The notes: generated from the sequence alone by a model not told the origin. A stretch of 64,000 nt of DNA from Nevskiaceae bacterium (GCA_021731445.1 JAKFXK010000010.1:21218-85217), one strand, 5' to 3'. Positions 48,731 through 55,301 are shown, counted from the stretch's first letter. Numbers and translations are program-made.

Positions 48731-48912
48731 TTGCTTCCCCTTGGCTGGAGGACACCGAATGTAGCAGCGTTATTTTCGGAATAAAAACCAGTTTCCTTTA
48801 GCCGCTTTGGCTGACCACAAGCGGCTCTTGGGTACAATCACAAACCGCGACTAAAACCATAACTCATTGATTTTGTTGATTATGATCGAAAAATAACACG
48901 CAAGTCATTGAT
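48731..48912. other. Intergenic region with palindrome and repeats, possible transposon end or res-like site
   Basis: AT-rich 180 bp upstream of tnpA. It holds the hairpin AGCCGCTT-N11-AAGCGGCT (48800-48826) and two copies of TCATTGATTT. Such layouts occur at Tn3 recombination sites, but no resolvase gene is adjacent and the element boundary is not visible. Confidence 0.35.
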
Positions 48913-49143
48913 TTATATAGATTTCGAGAGCGCCGGTTTTTCGTTCTTCAACCAGATGACCCCAAACCGTTGCAGCTGGGCCAAATCAGCTGGCGCGATG
49001 GATAGCCCTGCGGAGTCCTCACGAGGGGTCAGGTAGTCATCGAGGGCTACGGCGACCAGCTTGTTGAGTGAAAGGCCGGTGCGGTGAGCGTGAGCCATTG
49101 CCCGATTGTGCAGCTCAGGATTCAGCCGGAGAGTCAGTGCCAT
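48913..49143 (-). CDS. Ribbon-helix-helix (HicB/CopG-like) antitoxin-type protein
   Basis: A 76-residue protein: MALTLRLNPELHNRAMAHAHRTGLSLNKLVAVALDDYLTP. The beta-strand plus two helices is the ribbon-helix-helix DNA-binding fold, as in Arc/CopG and the C-terminus of HicB antitoxins. The C-terminal tail (FGVIWLKNEKPALSKSI) is not typical. No partner toxin is found beside it, so it is an orphan antitoxin or a plain repressor. Confidence 0.65.
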   Translation of the reverse strand: MALTLRLNPELHNRAMAHAHRTGLSLNKLVAVALDDYLTPREDSAGLSIAPADLAQLQRFGVIWLKNEKPALSKSI

Positions 49144-49867
49144 ACCGACCCCTTTTCGCTCTTTTGAGTGGTATCAGAGTAATACCGCACCTCAAAACGT
49201 AGAGCCTTCGCAAAGCCCGTAACTGTGTGGATTTGTGGTATCACCGGGGGGCGGGCTGGGCTACTTGTTGAGTCTAAGACAAGGCCAGACTCGCGCCTCC
49301 CGGCGCTCGCTTCGCTCGCTTGGGTAGGCGCGCGCCGCTCTTTGCTCGGTACAGCAGGTTTGCAACAGGTTGCAGTCATGATCGTGACTCCGGCAGGCGG
49401 CAGCGACGGACACGCGCAGAGCACGCGGGATCGCCGCCAACGGGTAAGGGGAAGTCACAAGCGCGCCGATAGCCCTAGCTGCTGGTTTTGCCTCGACACG
49501 ACAGGCTATCTCGTCGCGCTGCCCGGGCTGCGGTCGCTCTCCCGAAGGAGTCCGCTATCTCGCGCGGCTTAGCCGCGCGGTGACGCTCTCTCAAACGTCA
49601 CGGGCACAAGTGTGTAAATCGGCTTGTGTGCAGCGAGTCTACGGAGGTATCAGCTTGGCATCAAGGCTGGTGCCAGATTGAAAGCGCGACGATACCAACC
49701 GGCCGCAGCGCAGATTGCAAGAAACATCGTGAGCGAGGCGCGGGCGGAGTGCGGTGCTGCGTCAAGGTCGCAGACGCGGGGCGGCAGTGCGGCAGCGGAG
49801 GGCGTGCAGGCTTCCGGCGCTGCGCGCCTACCTTGGGGGCTACGCCCCCAAGCCCCCGCCTGCTCGC
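49144..49867. other. GC-rich region without a convincing gene
   Basis: About 720 bp in which only mutually overlapping ORFs occur, none with domain features. It contains the palindrome CGCGCGGCT-T-AGCCGCGCG (49561-49579) and the hairpin-rich stretch TTGGGGGCTACGCCCCCAAG. The composition suggests a decayed mobile region. Confidence 0.5.
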
Positions 49868-50194
49868 CTACGCTGCGGTGGGTGCCGTGGCGTGGCCGCT
49901 CTTGCCCTCTCCCTCGCCTTGCTGGAGCCACTCAGGCCCGGGATCCCAGCCAGACACGACGCCCATGCGGCCCACCTTGATGGCTGATGTTGCGACGCTG
50001 TGCAGGAGCGGCAGTAAGTCGGCTGCATCTTCATCCTCAAGAAGGTGGCTCGACAATCTGGACAGATGCGCGGCGAACTGCGCGGAGGCGGTCTGATACC
50101 ACTCAGCAGCCTGATCAGTATCGGAAGGGTGACGACGGGTGCGGGTTGATGCGGGGAGGCCGAAAAAATCCTCTCGCGTGTTGATCGTGCTCAT
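49868..50194 (-). CDS. Hypothetical accessory protein
   Basis: A 108-residue protein: MSTINTREDFFGLPASTRTRRHPSDTDQAAEWYQTASAQFAAHLSRLSSHLLEDEDAADLLPLLHSVATSAIKVGRMGVVS. It has a central helical region and no membrane helix or known motif. ATG 50194 has GGAG eight bases upstream, which favours it over the ORF-track start. Function is unknown; small helical proteins like this are common on plasmids and integrative elements. Confidence 0.5.
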   Translation of the reverse strand: MSTINTREDFFGLPASTRTRRHPSDTDQAAEWYQTASAQFAAHLSRLSSHLLEDEDAADLLPLLHSVATSAIKVGRMGVVSGWDPGPEWLQQGEGEGKSGHATAPTAA

Positions 50195-50339
50195 TGGTAG
50201 CGGCTCCATTGGTGGGTAGAAATGCGGGTAACAGCCGCGAGCCACATCTACGAAACGCACGTTTATCAAGGCTCGCAGGAGATGGTTCGGGTGACGCCAC
50301 CCCACCAATTTAGGCTCCAAGAGGGGCCAAGGAAGTCTT

Positions 50340-50370
50340 AAAACCCCATAGAAATGTGGGGTTTTTTATT
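50340..50370 (+). terminator. Hairpin with A- and T-runs, bidirectional terminator
   Basis: AAAACCCCA-TAGAAA-TGTGGGGTTTTTT: a six- to seven-base stem with a T-run on the plus side and an A-run on the minus side. It could isolate the integron platform from the region to its left. Confidence 0.75.
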
Positions 50371-50391
50371 GCCCGTCGTCCAAGCGCGTCC

Positions 50392-50467
50392 GGGTAACTC
50401 CGGTTGAATCCGGGGATAAATCTGGGTAACTAACCGGGTAAGTCGCTTACCCGCCAACCTGTTACCC
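50392..50467. repeat. Cluster of GGGTAA/TTACCC repeats
   Basis: GGGTAA occurs at 50392, 50424 and 50436, and TTACCC at 50447 and 50462, with one more GGGTAA at 50225. The short motif in both orientations resembles a protein-binding array such as iterons. No replication gene lies nearby. The remaining part of 50371-50770 shows no convincing gene. Confidence 0.4.
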
Positions 50468-50770
50468 GTGTTTGAGTTACGCGCAACTTCTCAAGCTGCA
50501 TGGCGAGCTGGTGTGGGCAAGGCCGATGCGAAGCGCACCTGTGGGCACCAGGAAGCACCACAGAGACACCAAAATCCGGCTCAGGGGGCTTGTACTTTCA
50601 CACTCACCCTTCCGAATTGGGGGCGCTGGCGCTGGCTTCACAACAGGGCTAGCATCCTGACGCAGCACTCAATTGGCATAAGAATTCGCAGCTGGCCTGT
50701 TTCGGGACTTGACGCTTTTGTCGGCACACCGTTTCGCACCTCACAAGAATAAGTAAGGGGAATCATAGAC

Positions 50771-50836
50771 ATGCGTAAGATTTTTAGCTTGCTGCGTCAA
50801 TCTACTGCCGTGATAGGCGGTGGTTTTGACGCCTAA
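50771..50836 (+). CDS. Candidate 21-residue leader peptide at the integron platform
   Basis: ATG 50771 opens MRKIFSLLRQSTAVIGGGFDA and stops inside the attI-like site. AAGGGG lies ten bases upstream. In class 1 integrons a short ORF (ORF-11) in attI1 boosts translation of the first cassette; this frame sits in the same position. Too short to be certain. Confidence 0.3.
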   Translation: MRKIFSLLRQSTAVIGGGFDA

Positions 50837-50848
50837 AGGGCGTTAGGA
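50831..50848 (+). other. attI-like or degenerate recombination site before first cassette
   Basis: GCCTAAAGGGCGTTAGGA: a GTTAGGA core (50842-50848) preceded by CCTAAA, similar to the end of attI1. It lacks the long palindrome of an attC. The first cassette begins at 50843. No integrase gene is present on the minus strand to the left, where it would be expected. Confidence 0.45.
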
Positions 50849-50858
50849 GCCAAGAAGA

Positions 50859-51356
50859 TTGATCGCTGAGCCATTCAAAAACGCACTTATCGGCAGGTCT
50901 ATCTCACATGTCTGGAGAGGCTACGGCTCGGCACTGTTCCTTGAGTTCGGAGAGTTAAGCCCTTCAAACCGAGTGCGTAGAGATAGCTCGGTCGGGAATC
51001 CAACCGGCGAAATCACGCTCATGATCGAGTGGAGTTGGAGAATCGAAAAACCAAAATCCATTCTGGGCGGCAGTTGGAGCAGCGAGCGTAGGTGGGCCGG
51101 CATGTTTGAAAAACTGAAAGGCTCAACAGTCGTTGCCGTTGCGCTGTTCGGAACGCTGCCAGAAATTGAGGTTTCACTTTCAAACGGGCTTCGAGTGGTC
51201 TCGTTCATGACGGCAGAGGGCCAACCAGAGTGGGCAATTATTTGCCGCACACCTTTGCAAAAGAGCCTCGGGGTCAAACATGGGCGTCTGCACGTCGAGG
51301 AGTTGGCTCCTAACAAGGCATTCAAGCGGACGGGCTACGCCCGCCGCTTAACTTAG
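50859..51356 (+). CDS. Cassette 1 hypothetical protein
   Basis: A 165-residue protein with a start codon TTG 50859 preceded by GGAG, part of which comes from the recombination core itself. It looks like a small beta-rich fold (ISHVWRGYGSALFLEFGELS ... GEITLMIEWSWRIEKPKSILGG ... VVAVALFGTLPEIEVSLSNGLRVVSFMTAEGQPEWAIICR). The last 15 residues are read from the attC (NKAFKRTGYARRLT), a common feature of cassette genes. No family is recognised. Confidence 0.6.
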   Translation: MIAEPFKNALIGRSISHVWRGYGSALFLEFGELSPSNRVRRDSSVGNPTGEITLMIEWSWRIEKPKSILGGSWSSERRWAGMFEKLKGSTVVAVALFGTLPEIEVSLSNGLRVVSFMTAEGQPEWAIICRTPLQKSLGVKHGRLHVEELAPNKAFKRTGYARRLT

Positions 51357-51365
51357 GCGTTAGCA
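51308..51365 (+). other. attC1
   Basis: TCCTAAC ... GTTAGCA with the inner palindrome AAGCGGACGGGCTACGCCCGCCGCTT. A short attC of about 58 bp, of the same subtype as attC3 and attC7. Confidence 0.85.
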
Positions 51366-51370
51366 GTAAA

Positions 51371-51916
51371 ATGAATCCAACCGTTTACGCTCTTTGCCAA
51401 AAACCTGTGCTTGGCGCAGCCATGTGGTTAGCTTCGCTTTGCTCGTTTCCCCCACTTTTTCATTCCGTCCCGTTAAACATTGAAACAGCAGAAGCACCTG
51501 TCGTTATCCCATTTGTGGTGCCAGTTGATAAAAAATACCAACTTAATATTAATTTCGTCTTTTCATCAACTGATGCTCGCCTTGCTGACAAAATTGTTGG
51601 TTCACGCTACGACACTATTTGCAGCACTCACATTAAATATTCTGATATTCCAGAACAAAAAAGAGCAGGGCTTGGTCAGCCAATTCCACTTAGAGTAAAA
51701 ATTAAAGATAAAAATGGTGGCGCTATTGTTGTCAATTCAATATTCGAGACACTATGCCTTGCGTCGCACGATGGTGGTAAAACAAAAACAAGAGCAGTAA
51801 GTCTTCCTGTTTTACTTGTGGGCAGCTATACCGCAGAAGTTATACCCATTGAGCCTTATATTATGGTGCCCAACATAAAAACAACACTTTCACTGGTGGC
51901 TGGCAATGGCAAATAA
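51371..51916 (+). CDS. Cassette 2 hypothetical exported protein
   Basis: A 181-residue protein with a signal-like hydrophobic N-terminus (LGAAMWLASLCSFPPLFHS) and a beta-rich body (YQLNINFVFSSTDARLADKIVG ... QPIPLRVKIKDKNGGAIVVNSIFETLCLASHDGGKTKTRAVSLPVLLVGSYTAEVIPIEP). It is clearly AT-rich compared with the chromosome, a sign of foreign origin. Probably periplasmic; function unknown. Confidence 0.7.
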   Translation: MNPTVYALCQKPVLGAAMWLASLCSFPPLFHSVPLNIETAEAPVVIPFVVPVDKKYQLNINFVFSSTDARLADKIVGSRYDTICSTHIKYSDIPEQKRAGLGQPIPLRVKIKDKNGGAIVVNSIFETLCLASHDGGKTKTRAVSLPVLLVGSYTAEVIPIEPYIMVPNIKTTLSLVAGNGK

Positions 51917-51921
51917 ACAGC

Positions 51922-52000
51922 CTGCTAACAAGGCGTTGCACCGGAAAAACTTGCCTCCGCTTCGCTACGGCAATTTTTCCGGTGAACTTAGGCGTTATAA
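51922..52000 (+). other. attC2
   Basis: TGCTAAC ... GTTATAA with inverted arms CACCGGAAAAACTTGCC / GGCAATTTTTCCGGTG. About 79 bp. Confidence 0.88.
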
Positions 52001-52006
52001 GTCACG

Positions 52007-52234
52007 ATGACGAAGGCCCGCGTCCACAGATGCAAGAGCAACCCACATCGTCATGACGTTGCAATTCGCTACGACAAAATTAATGTTGAGGAGTGGCATT
52101 GGGTTTGTGAGCAAACAGAATTCGCGCTTCGAGAATCAAGCACGAAGGGCGCCTTCAAGAAAACGCGAACACCGGTCGCTTTTCACATAATGCTTATCGC
52201 GTTCTGTCCGTTCTGCGGAAAGGAGCTGCGGTGA
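52007..52234 (+). CDS. Cassette 3 small CxxC protein
   Basis: A 75-residue basic protein ending FCPFCGKELR, a single zinc-ribbon-like CxxC, with an earlier Cys (HRCKSNPHRH). It looks like a small treble-clef or rubredoxin-like half site. No family is recognised. ATG 52007 is 6 bp after the attC2 core. Confidence 0.6.
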   Translation: MTKARVHRCKSNPHRHDVAIRYDKINVEEWHWVCEQTEFALRESSTKGAFKKTRTPVAFHIMLIAFCPFCGKELR

Positions 52235-52293
52235 CTTATAACCAGGCATTCAAGCGGACGGGCTACGCCCGCCGCTTAACTTGAGCGTTGGGT
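52235..52293 (+). other. attC3
   Basis: CTTATAAC ... GTTGGGT with AAGCGGACGGGCTACGCCCGCCGCTT. Short subtype, nearly identical to attC1. Confidence 0.85.
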
Positions 52294-52614
52294 GGCACTG
52301 AGCGTTTAGGTTTTTGGGTGCAGCGTTATTCTTCTGGCTATGTTTTTATAGGTAAGGGTCCAGCAGCACTCCGCCGTGTTTTTCGCAGCACCGGTATCTG
52401 GTCATTGAGTTTCTTCAGCGTCTTGCAAGTTCACCAAACCATTCGAGGTGCGGTCATGCAACGAGCTTCGGTCAGTGCCACGGCGAGTTCAGCCTCGTTT
52501 GCTGAGTTCGCGGTAGCGGCCAGCTCAGCGTCACCCAACAAGGCACTGCACCGGAAAAACTTGCCTCCGTTCCGCTGCGCTCCACTGCGGCAATTTTTCC
52601 GGTGAGTTTGGGCG
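52288..52614 (+). repeat. Cassette 4, apparently ORF-less, first copy of tandem pair
   Basis: A 327-bp cassette without an ATG-started gene; the only frame covering it opens at TTG within the attC core (GGTERLGFWVQRYSSGY) and runs through the next attC. A near-identical cassette follows directly. It may carry a promoter or a small RNA; the repeated frame is listed here as non-coding by preference. Confidence 0.6.
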
Positions 52615-52620
52615 TTGGGT
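52533..52620 (+). other. attC4
   Basis: ACCCAAC ... GTTGGGT, arms CACCGGAAAAACTTGCC and GGCAATTTTTCCGGTG. About 88 bp, nearly identical to attC5. Confidence 0.88.
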
Positions 52621-52941
52621 GGCACTGAGCGTTTAGGTTTTTGGGTGCAGCGTTATTCTTCTGGCTATGCTTTTATTGGTAAGAGTCCAGCAGCACTCCG
52701 CCGTGTTTTTCGCAGCACCGGTATCTGGTCATCGAGTTTCTTCAGCTTCTTGCAGGCTTACCAAACAATTCGAGGTGCGGTCATGCAACGAGCTTCTGTC
52801 AGTGCCACGGCGAGTCCCGGTTTGTTTGCTGAGTTCGCGGCAGCGTCCAGCTCAGTTCCACCCAACAAGGCACTGCACCGGAAAAACTTGCCTCCGTTCC
52901 GCTGCGCTCCACTGCGGCAATTTTTCCGGTGAGTTTGGGCG
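52615..52941 (+). repeat. Cassette 5, second copy of tandem ORF-less cassette
   Basis: Same length as cassette 4 and roughly 90 percent identical by eye, including the same TTG-started 105-codon frame (RLGFWVQRYSSGYAFIGKSPAALRRVF). Differences are scattered substitutions without frameshift. This either reflects recent duplication followed by drift or selection on a real frame. Confidence 0.6.
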
Positions 52942-52947
52942 TTAGGG
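52860..52947 (+). other. attC5
   Basis: ACCCAAC ... GTTAGGG with the same palindromic arms as attC4. Confidence 0.88.
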
Positions 52948-52967
52948 GGCAGACAGCGGCGCGCACC

Positions 52968-53279
52968 ATGACAACCAGAATCCATTTAATAGAGCATTTG
53001 GGTCACATGAAAATGCTCAGTAAAGAAAAAGCTGAATGGGAGAGCGGCTGGTGGTCTGTTGCTCCTACCACCGCAGAAAAATTGGTTGGTGGGCACATTT
53101 ATTTTCACAAAGCAAAGGCAAAGCCATCTTTTTTTGGTGGCGTCATTTTGAGCTATCGCGTCGAGACTGAGGGTGAGTGGCCCGGTCGCATCATCTTCAA
53201 ATTCCGCTCAGGCCAAGAGTTCAAAGCCATTAAAGCAGGCACCACTGGCTGGGGCATGGAGAAGAAAATTGTCTTGTAG
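52968..53279 (+). CDS. Cassette 6 hypothetical protein
   Basis: A 103-residue basic protein (TTRIHLIEHLGHMKMLSKEKAEWESGWWSVAPTTAEKLVGGHIYFHKAKAKPSFFGGVILSYRVETEGEWPGRIIFKFRSGQEFKAIKAG). It looks like a single alpha/beta domain; nothing is recognised. ATG 52968 is used because the upstream GTG lies in the attC. Confidence 0.65.
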   Translation: MTTRIHLIEHLGHMKMLSKEKAEWESGWWSVAPTTAEKLVGGHIYFHKAKAKPSFFGGVILSYRVETEGEWPGRIIFKFRSGQEFKAIKAGTTGWGMEKKIVL

Positions 53280-53285
53280 TCAGCC

Positions 53286-53363
53286 CCCTAACCAGGCGCT
53301 GCACCGGAAAAACCTGCCTCCGCTTCGCTGCGGCAGTTTTTCCGGTGAGCTTGGGCGTTGGGC
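53286..53363 (+). other. attC6
   Basis: CCCTAAC ... GTTGGGC, arms CACCGGAAAAACCTGCC and GGCAGTTTTTCCGGTG. About 78 bp. Confidence 0.88.
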
Positions 53364-53372
53364 GTAAGAAAC

Positions 53373-53624
53373 ATGGGCCTTGAATCTGTCGAGTTCGTAA
53401 TGGAGATCGAAGAGGAGTTCAGCCTCACGATCCCGGACATTGAAGCCGAAAAGCTCGAAAGCATTGGGCTGCTGCACGAATACCTAGTTAAAAGACTAGG
53501 ACCGGGTGCGTCACCTGACGACGTATGGGCTCGCGTTAAAAAAATCTTAGTTGAGAGGCATAAGGTAGACGCACAGCATGTGCAGCCACACATGACTTTC
53601 GTGCGTGACTTGGGGTTCGATTGA
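53373..53624 (+). CDS. Cassette 7 circularly permuted acyl-carrier-protein-like protein
   Basis: An 83-residue protein made of two ACP halves in swapped order. Residues 1-43 (GLESVEFVMEIEEEFSLTIPDIEAEKLESIGLLHEYLVKRL) match helices II-IV of ACP. Residues 50-83 (DVWARVKKILVERHKVDAQHVQPHMTFVRDLGFD) match helix I and the following loop, and the protein stops exactly where the DSL motif would begin. By alignment with E. coli ACP recalled from memory, the pantetheine-bearing serine is replaced by Gly2. It may therefore be a folded but non-acylatable ACP mimic. ATG 53373 follows the attC6 core by 10 bp. Confidence 0.65.
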   Translation: MGLESVEFVMEIEEEFSLTIPDIEAEKLESIGLLHEYLVKRLGPGASPDDVWARVKKILVERHKVDAQHVQPHMTFVRDLGFD

Positions 53625-53631
53625 GCATCGC

Positions 53632-53689
53632 GCCCAACAAGGCATTCAAGCGGACGGGCTTCGCCCGCCGCTTAACTTGAGCGTTAGGC
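53632..53689 (+). other. attC7
   Basis: GCCCAAC ... GTTAGGC with AAGCGGACGGGCTTCGCCCGCCGCTT. Short subtype. Confidence 0.85.
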
Positions 53690-53699
53690 CATAAAAGCC

Positions 53700-53978
53700 A
53701 TGCAGAGCGATGATCCCCAGTATGTTAATTGCGGCACGCACGGTAAAAGAGTTTCCGCCGTCGTATGTAGTCACATGCTTCAAGAAAAAAGTCTTTCAGT
53801 TGGTTTTATTGAGAACAGCGACGACCCAAACGACCTGCAAGCGTGGTGTTACGGGTGCGAAGAAATGTTTCTTGCCGAGGGTGATAAAACACCGGCATTC
53901 GTTACATTTTGCGATATGTCTATTGTCTGCTGTGTTTGCTATGAAAAACTCAAAATAAACCACTCCACACATGCTTAA
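53700..53978 (+). CDS. Cassette 8 Cys-rich, probably zinc-binding protein
   Basis: A 92-residue protein with three Cys/His clusters: NCGTHGKRVSAVVCSHML, WCYGCEEMF and VCCVCYEKLK. The spacing suggests two structural zinc sites. A short acidic middle (ENSDDPNDLQ) separates them. No family is recognised. The nested 82-residue ORF at 53710 is a shadow. Confidence 0.65.
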   Translation: MQSDDPQYVNCGTHGKRVSAVVCSHMLQEKSLSVGFIENSDDPNDLQAWCYGCEEMFLAEGDKTPAFVTFCDMSIVCCVCYEKLKINHSTHA

Positions 53979-53998
53979 TCGTCCAACTAAAAAAATTG

Positions 53999-54086
53999 GC
54001 CTAACAAGGCGTTGCACCGGAAAAACCAGCCTTCGTTTCGCTGCGCTGCACTACGGCTGTTTTTCCGGTGAACTTGAGCGTTAGGT
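53999..54086 (+). other. attC8
   Basis: GCCTAAC ... GTTAGGT, arms CACCGGAAAAACCAGCC and GGCTGTTTTTCCGGTG. About 88 bp. Confidence 0.9.
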
Positions 54087-54102
54087 GGCAAAAGGCACTC
54101 GC

Positions 54103-54549
54103 ATGACTTTGAGAGAGGAGCAACCGCCAGACATTTCGCTTTCGGGTCTAAAGCTGTGGGTTCATGGCTGGCAATATCCTGACCAAACAGAATATTGGGA
54201 CGCAAACTGGGTCACGTGCACTGCAAAGTGCGAGGCTCACGGTGCCACCGTTAAGGTCAACGGCTCATTTCTGCATGTCCCTGAGCTTCTGTCTTGGCTG
54301 CAAGATAGTGAAAAATTGTTTAGCACCCTCAGTGGCAATGCTTCACTGACTCCGATGGAGCCAGATATTCAGGTTGCCATTCAAGCGAAGTCATTGGGGC
54401 ATATGAGCATCATCGTAGACATAACGCCAGACAACATAAATCAGAGACATCACTTTGAGTTTGAGGCAGACCAAACACATGTGGGCAATCTCATCCAGCA
54501 GTTGCGCGTATTGCTTTCAAAATATCCAGTCAGGGGCAGTGCCACCTAA
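54103..54549 (+). CDS. Cassette 9 protein, possibly WapI-like immunity protein
   Basis: A 148-residue cytosolic protein: SLSGLKLWVHGWQYPDQTEYWDANWVTCTAKCEAHGATVKVNGSFLHVPELLSWLQDSEKLFS ... MSIIVDITPDNINQRHHFEFEADQTHVGNLIQQLRVLL. The pattern YPxxxxxxDANW followed by an amphipathic helix resembles WapI-type immunity proteins of contact-dependent toxins, but this is a resemblance from memory. ATG 54103 is preferred to the GTG in the attC core. Confidence 0.6.
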   Translation: MTLREEQPPDISLSGLKLWVHGWQYPDQTEYWDANWVTCTAKCEAHGATVKVNGSFLHVPELLSWLQDSEKLFSTLSGNASLTPMEPDIQVAIQAKSLGHMSIIVDITPDNINQRHHFEFEADQTHVGNLIQQLRVLLSKYPVRGSAT

Positions 54550-54631
54550 CAAGGCGTTGCACCGGAAAAACCAGCCTCCGTTTCGCTACGCTGCACTACG
54601 GCTGTTTTTCCGGTGAACTTGAGCGTTGGGC
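54544..54631 (+). other. attC9
   Basis: ACCTAAC ... GTTGGGC with the same arms as attC8. Confidence 0.9.
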
Positions 54632-54647
54632 CTTGAAAAACACAGCC

Positions 54648-54932
54648 TCAAACAGTCGCGTCTCTATATGCCTTTAGCACTGCATTCATGCGCGTCTGCC
54701 AGCCTGTTCCGAGGGTGCGATACCAAGCGAGCACGTCCGCATCGAGGCGCAAAGCAATCTGCTCTTTACGCTCATGCTCGGCCTTCGCTGGCCGACCACG
54801 CTTCGCACGCAGTTCCGCCAAGCCACGGTGCGCTATTGCGCCATCCCAAAACGACAATACGGCTGCCTTGTCTTTCACGTCGTAGGGCACATCAGCTTGG
54901 GGGGTATGCACGGAAATACGCTTCTTGTTCAT
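54648..54932 (-). CDS. brnA: BrnA-family antitoxin in cassette 10
   Basis: A 94-residue antitoxin: acidic/helical N-terminus, then the ribbon-helix-helix-like C-terminus KEQIALRLDADVLAWYRTLGTGWQTRMNAVLKAYRDATV, the hallmark of BrnA. It neutralises BrnT and represses the pair. It overlaps brnT by 41 bp, the usual toxin-first order. It is encoded opposite to the other cassettes and so must use its own promoter to the right. Confidence 0.88.
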   Translation of the reverse strand: MNKKRISVHTPQADVPYDVKDKAAVLSFWDGAIAHRGLAELRAKRGRPAKAEHERKEQIALRLDADVLAWYRTLGTGWQTRMNAVLKAYRDATV

Positions 54933-55164
54933 GGGGTTCTGCCTCTCTGCACGAAATCATTCGGGGGCCGTCTTCACGGTCAGTCCACACCAGCACAACA
55001 ACACGTCCTTTCAACCATCCCAAGCTCACCATGCGTTGCTCGCCGTATGCTTCACTGGTGTCCTCGCGGCTGAGCATCGGCTCATCAAAAACGGGATCGC
55101 ACTCAGCCAAGTCAACCTCATGCTTGCGCTGGTTCTTCTTCCGCTTGGCTGGGTCGTAGATCAT
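54892..55164 (-). CDS. brnT: BrnT-family toxin in cassette 10
   Basis: A 90-residue protein: MIYDPAKRKKNQRKHEVDLAECDPVFDEPMLSREDTSEAYGEQRMVSLGWLKGRVVVLVWTDREDGPRMISCREAEPHEQEAYF. This is the BrnT RelE-fold ribonuclease pattern: KNxxKHxVdLaeadpvF, then R in the beta strand, then RmISCREA. ATG 55164 is preferred to the ORF-track start. The AT-rich sequence CGCATATACGATAAATGCC just upstream may hold the promoter. It stabilises the cassette array by toxin-antitoxin addiction. Confidence 0.88.
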   Translation of the reverse strand: MIYDPAKRKKNQRKHEVDLAECDPVFDEPMLSREDTSEAYGEQRMVSLGWLKGRVVVLVWTDREDGPRMISCREAEPHEQEAYFRAYPPS

Positions 55165-55221
55165 GGCATTTATCGTATATGCGTTTATTGTAGTGGGCAA
55201 GCCCGTCTGTCACTGGGGCTG

Positions 55222-55299
55222 GCCCAACAAGGCGTTGCACCCGACCCCCACGCCTCCGCTTCGCTGCGGCGCGGGGTCGGGTGAACTTAGGCGTTACGA
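55222..55299 (+). other. attC10
   Basis: GCCCAAC ... GTTACGA with arms CACCCGACCCCCACGCC / GGCGCGGGGTCGGGTG: same layout as attC2-9 but a different arm sequence. Confidence 0.88.
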
Positions 55300-55301
55300 A
55301 C

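Noticed and set aside
45340-48830. CCGAAAAT...GCTG similarity between 45420 and 48775 as Tn3 terminal repeats
   Set aside because: Only about eight bases match without a shift and the GGGG outer end is missing on one side; not enough to define element ends.
49134-49424. 96-codon minus-strand ORF upstream of the RHH gene
   Set aside because: It overlaps the RHH start, has a low-complexity N-terminus, no ribosome site and several equal rivals in other frames.
50468-50752. 94-codon plus-strand ORF before the integron
   Set aside because: No recognisable fold or start signal and a minus-strand ORF covers the same bases equally well.
52288-52932. Two 105-residue proteins from TTG starts inside attC cores
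   Set aside because: Not called as CDS because start codons lie in recombination cores and the frames run through the following attC; kept as repeat cassettes and raised as a finding.
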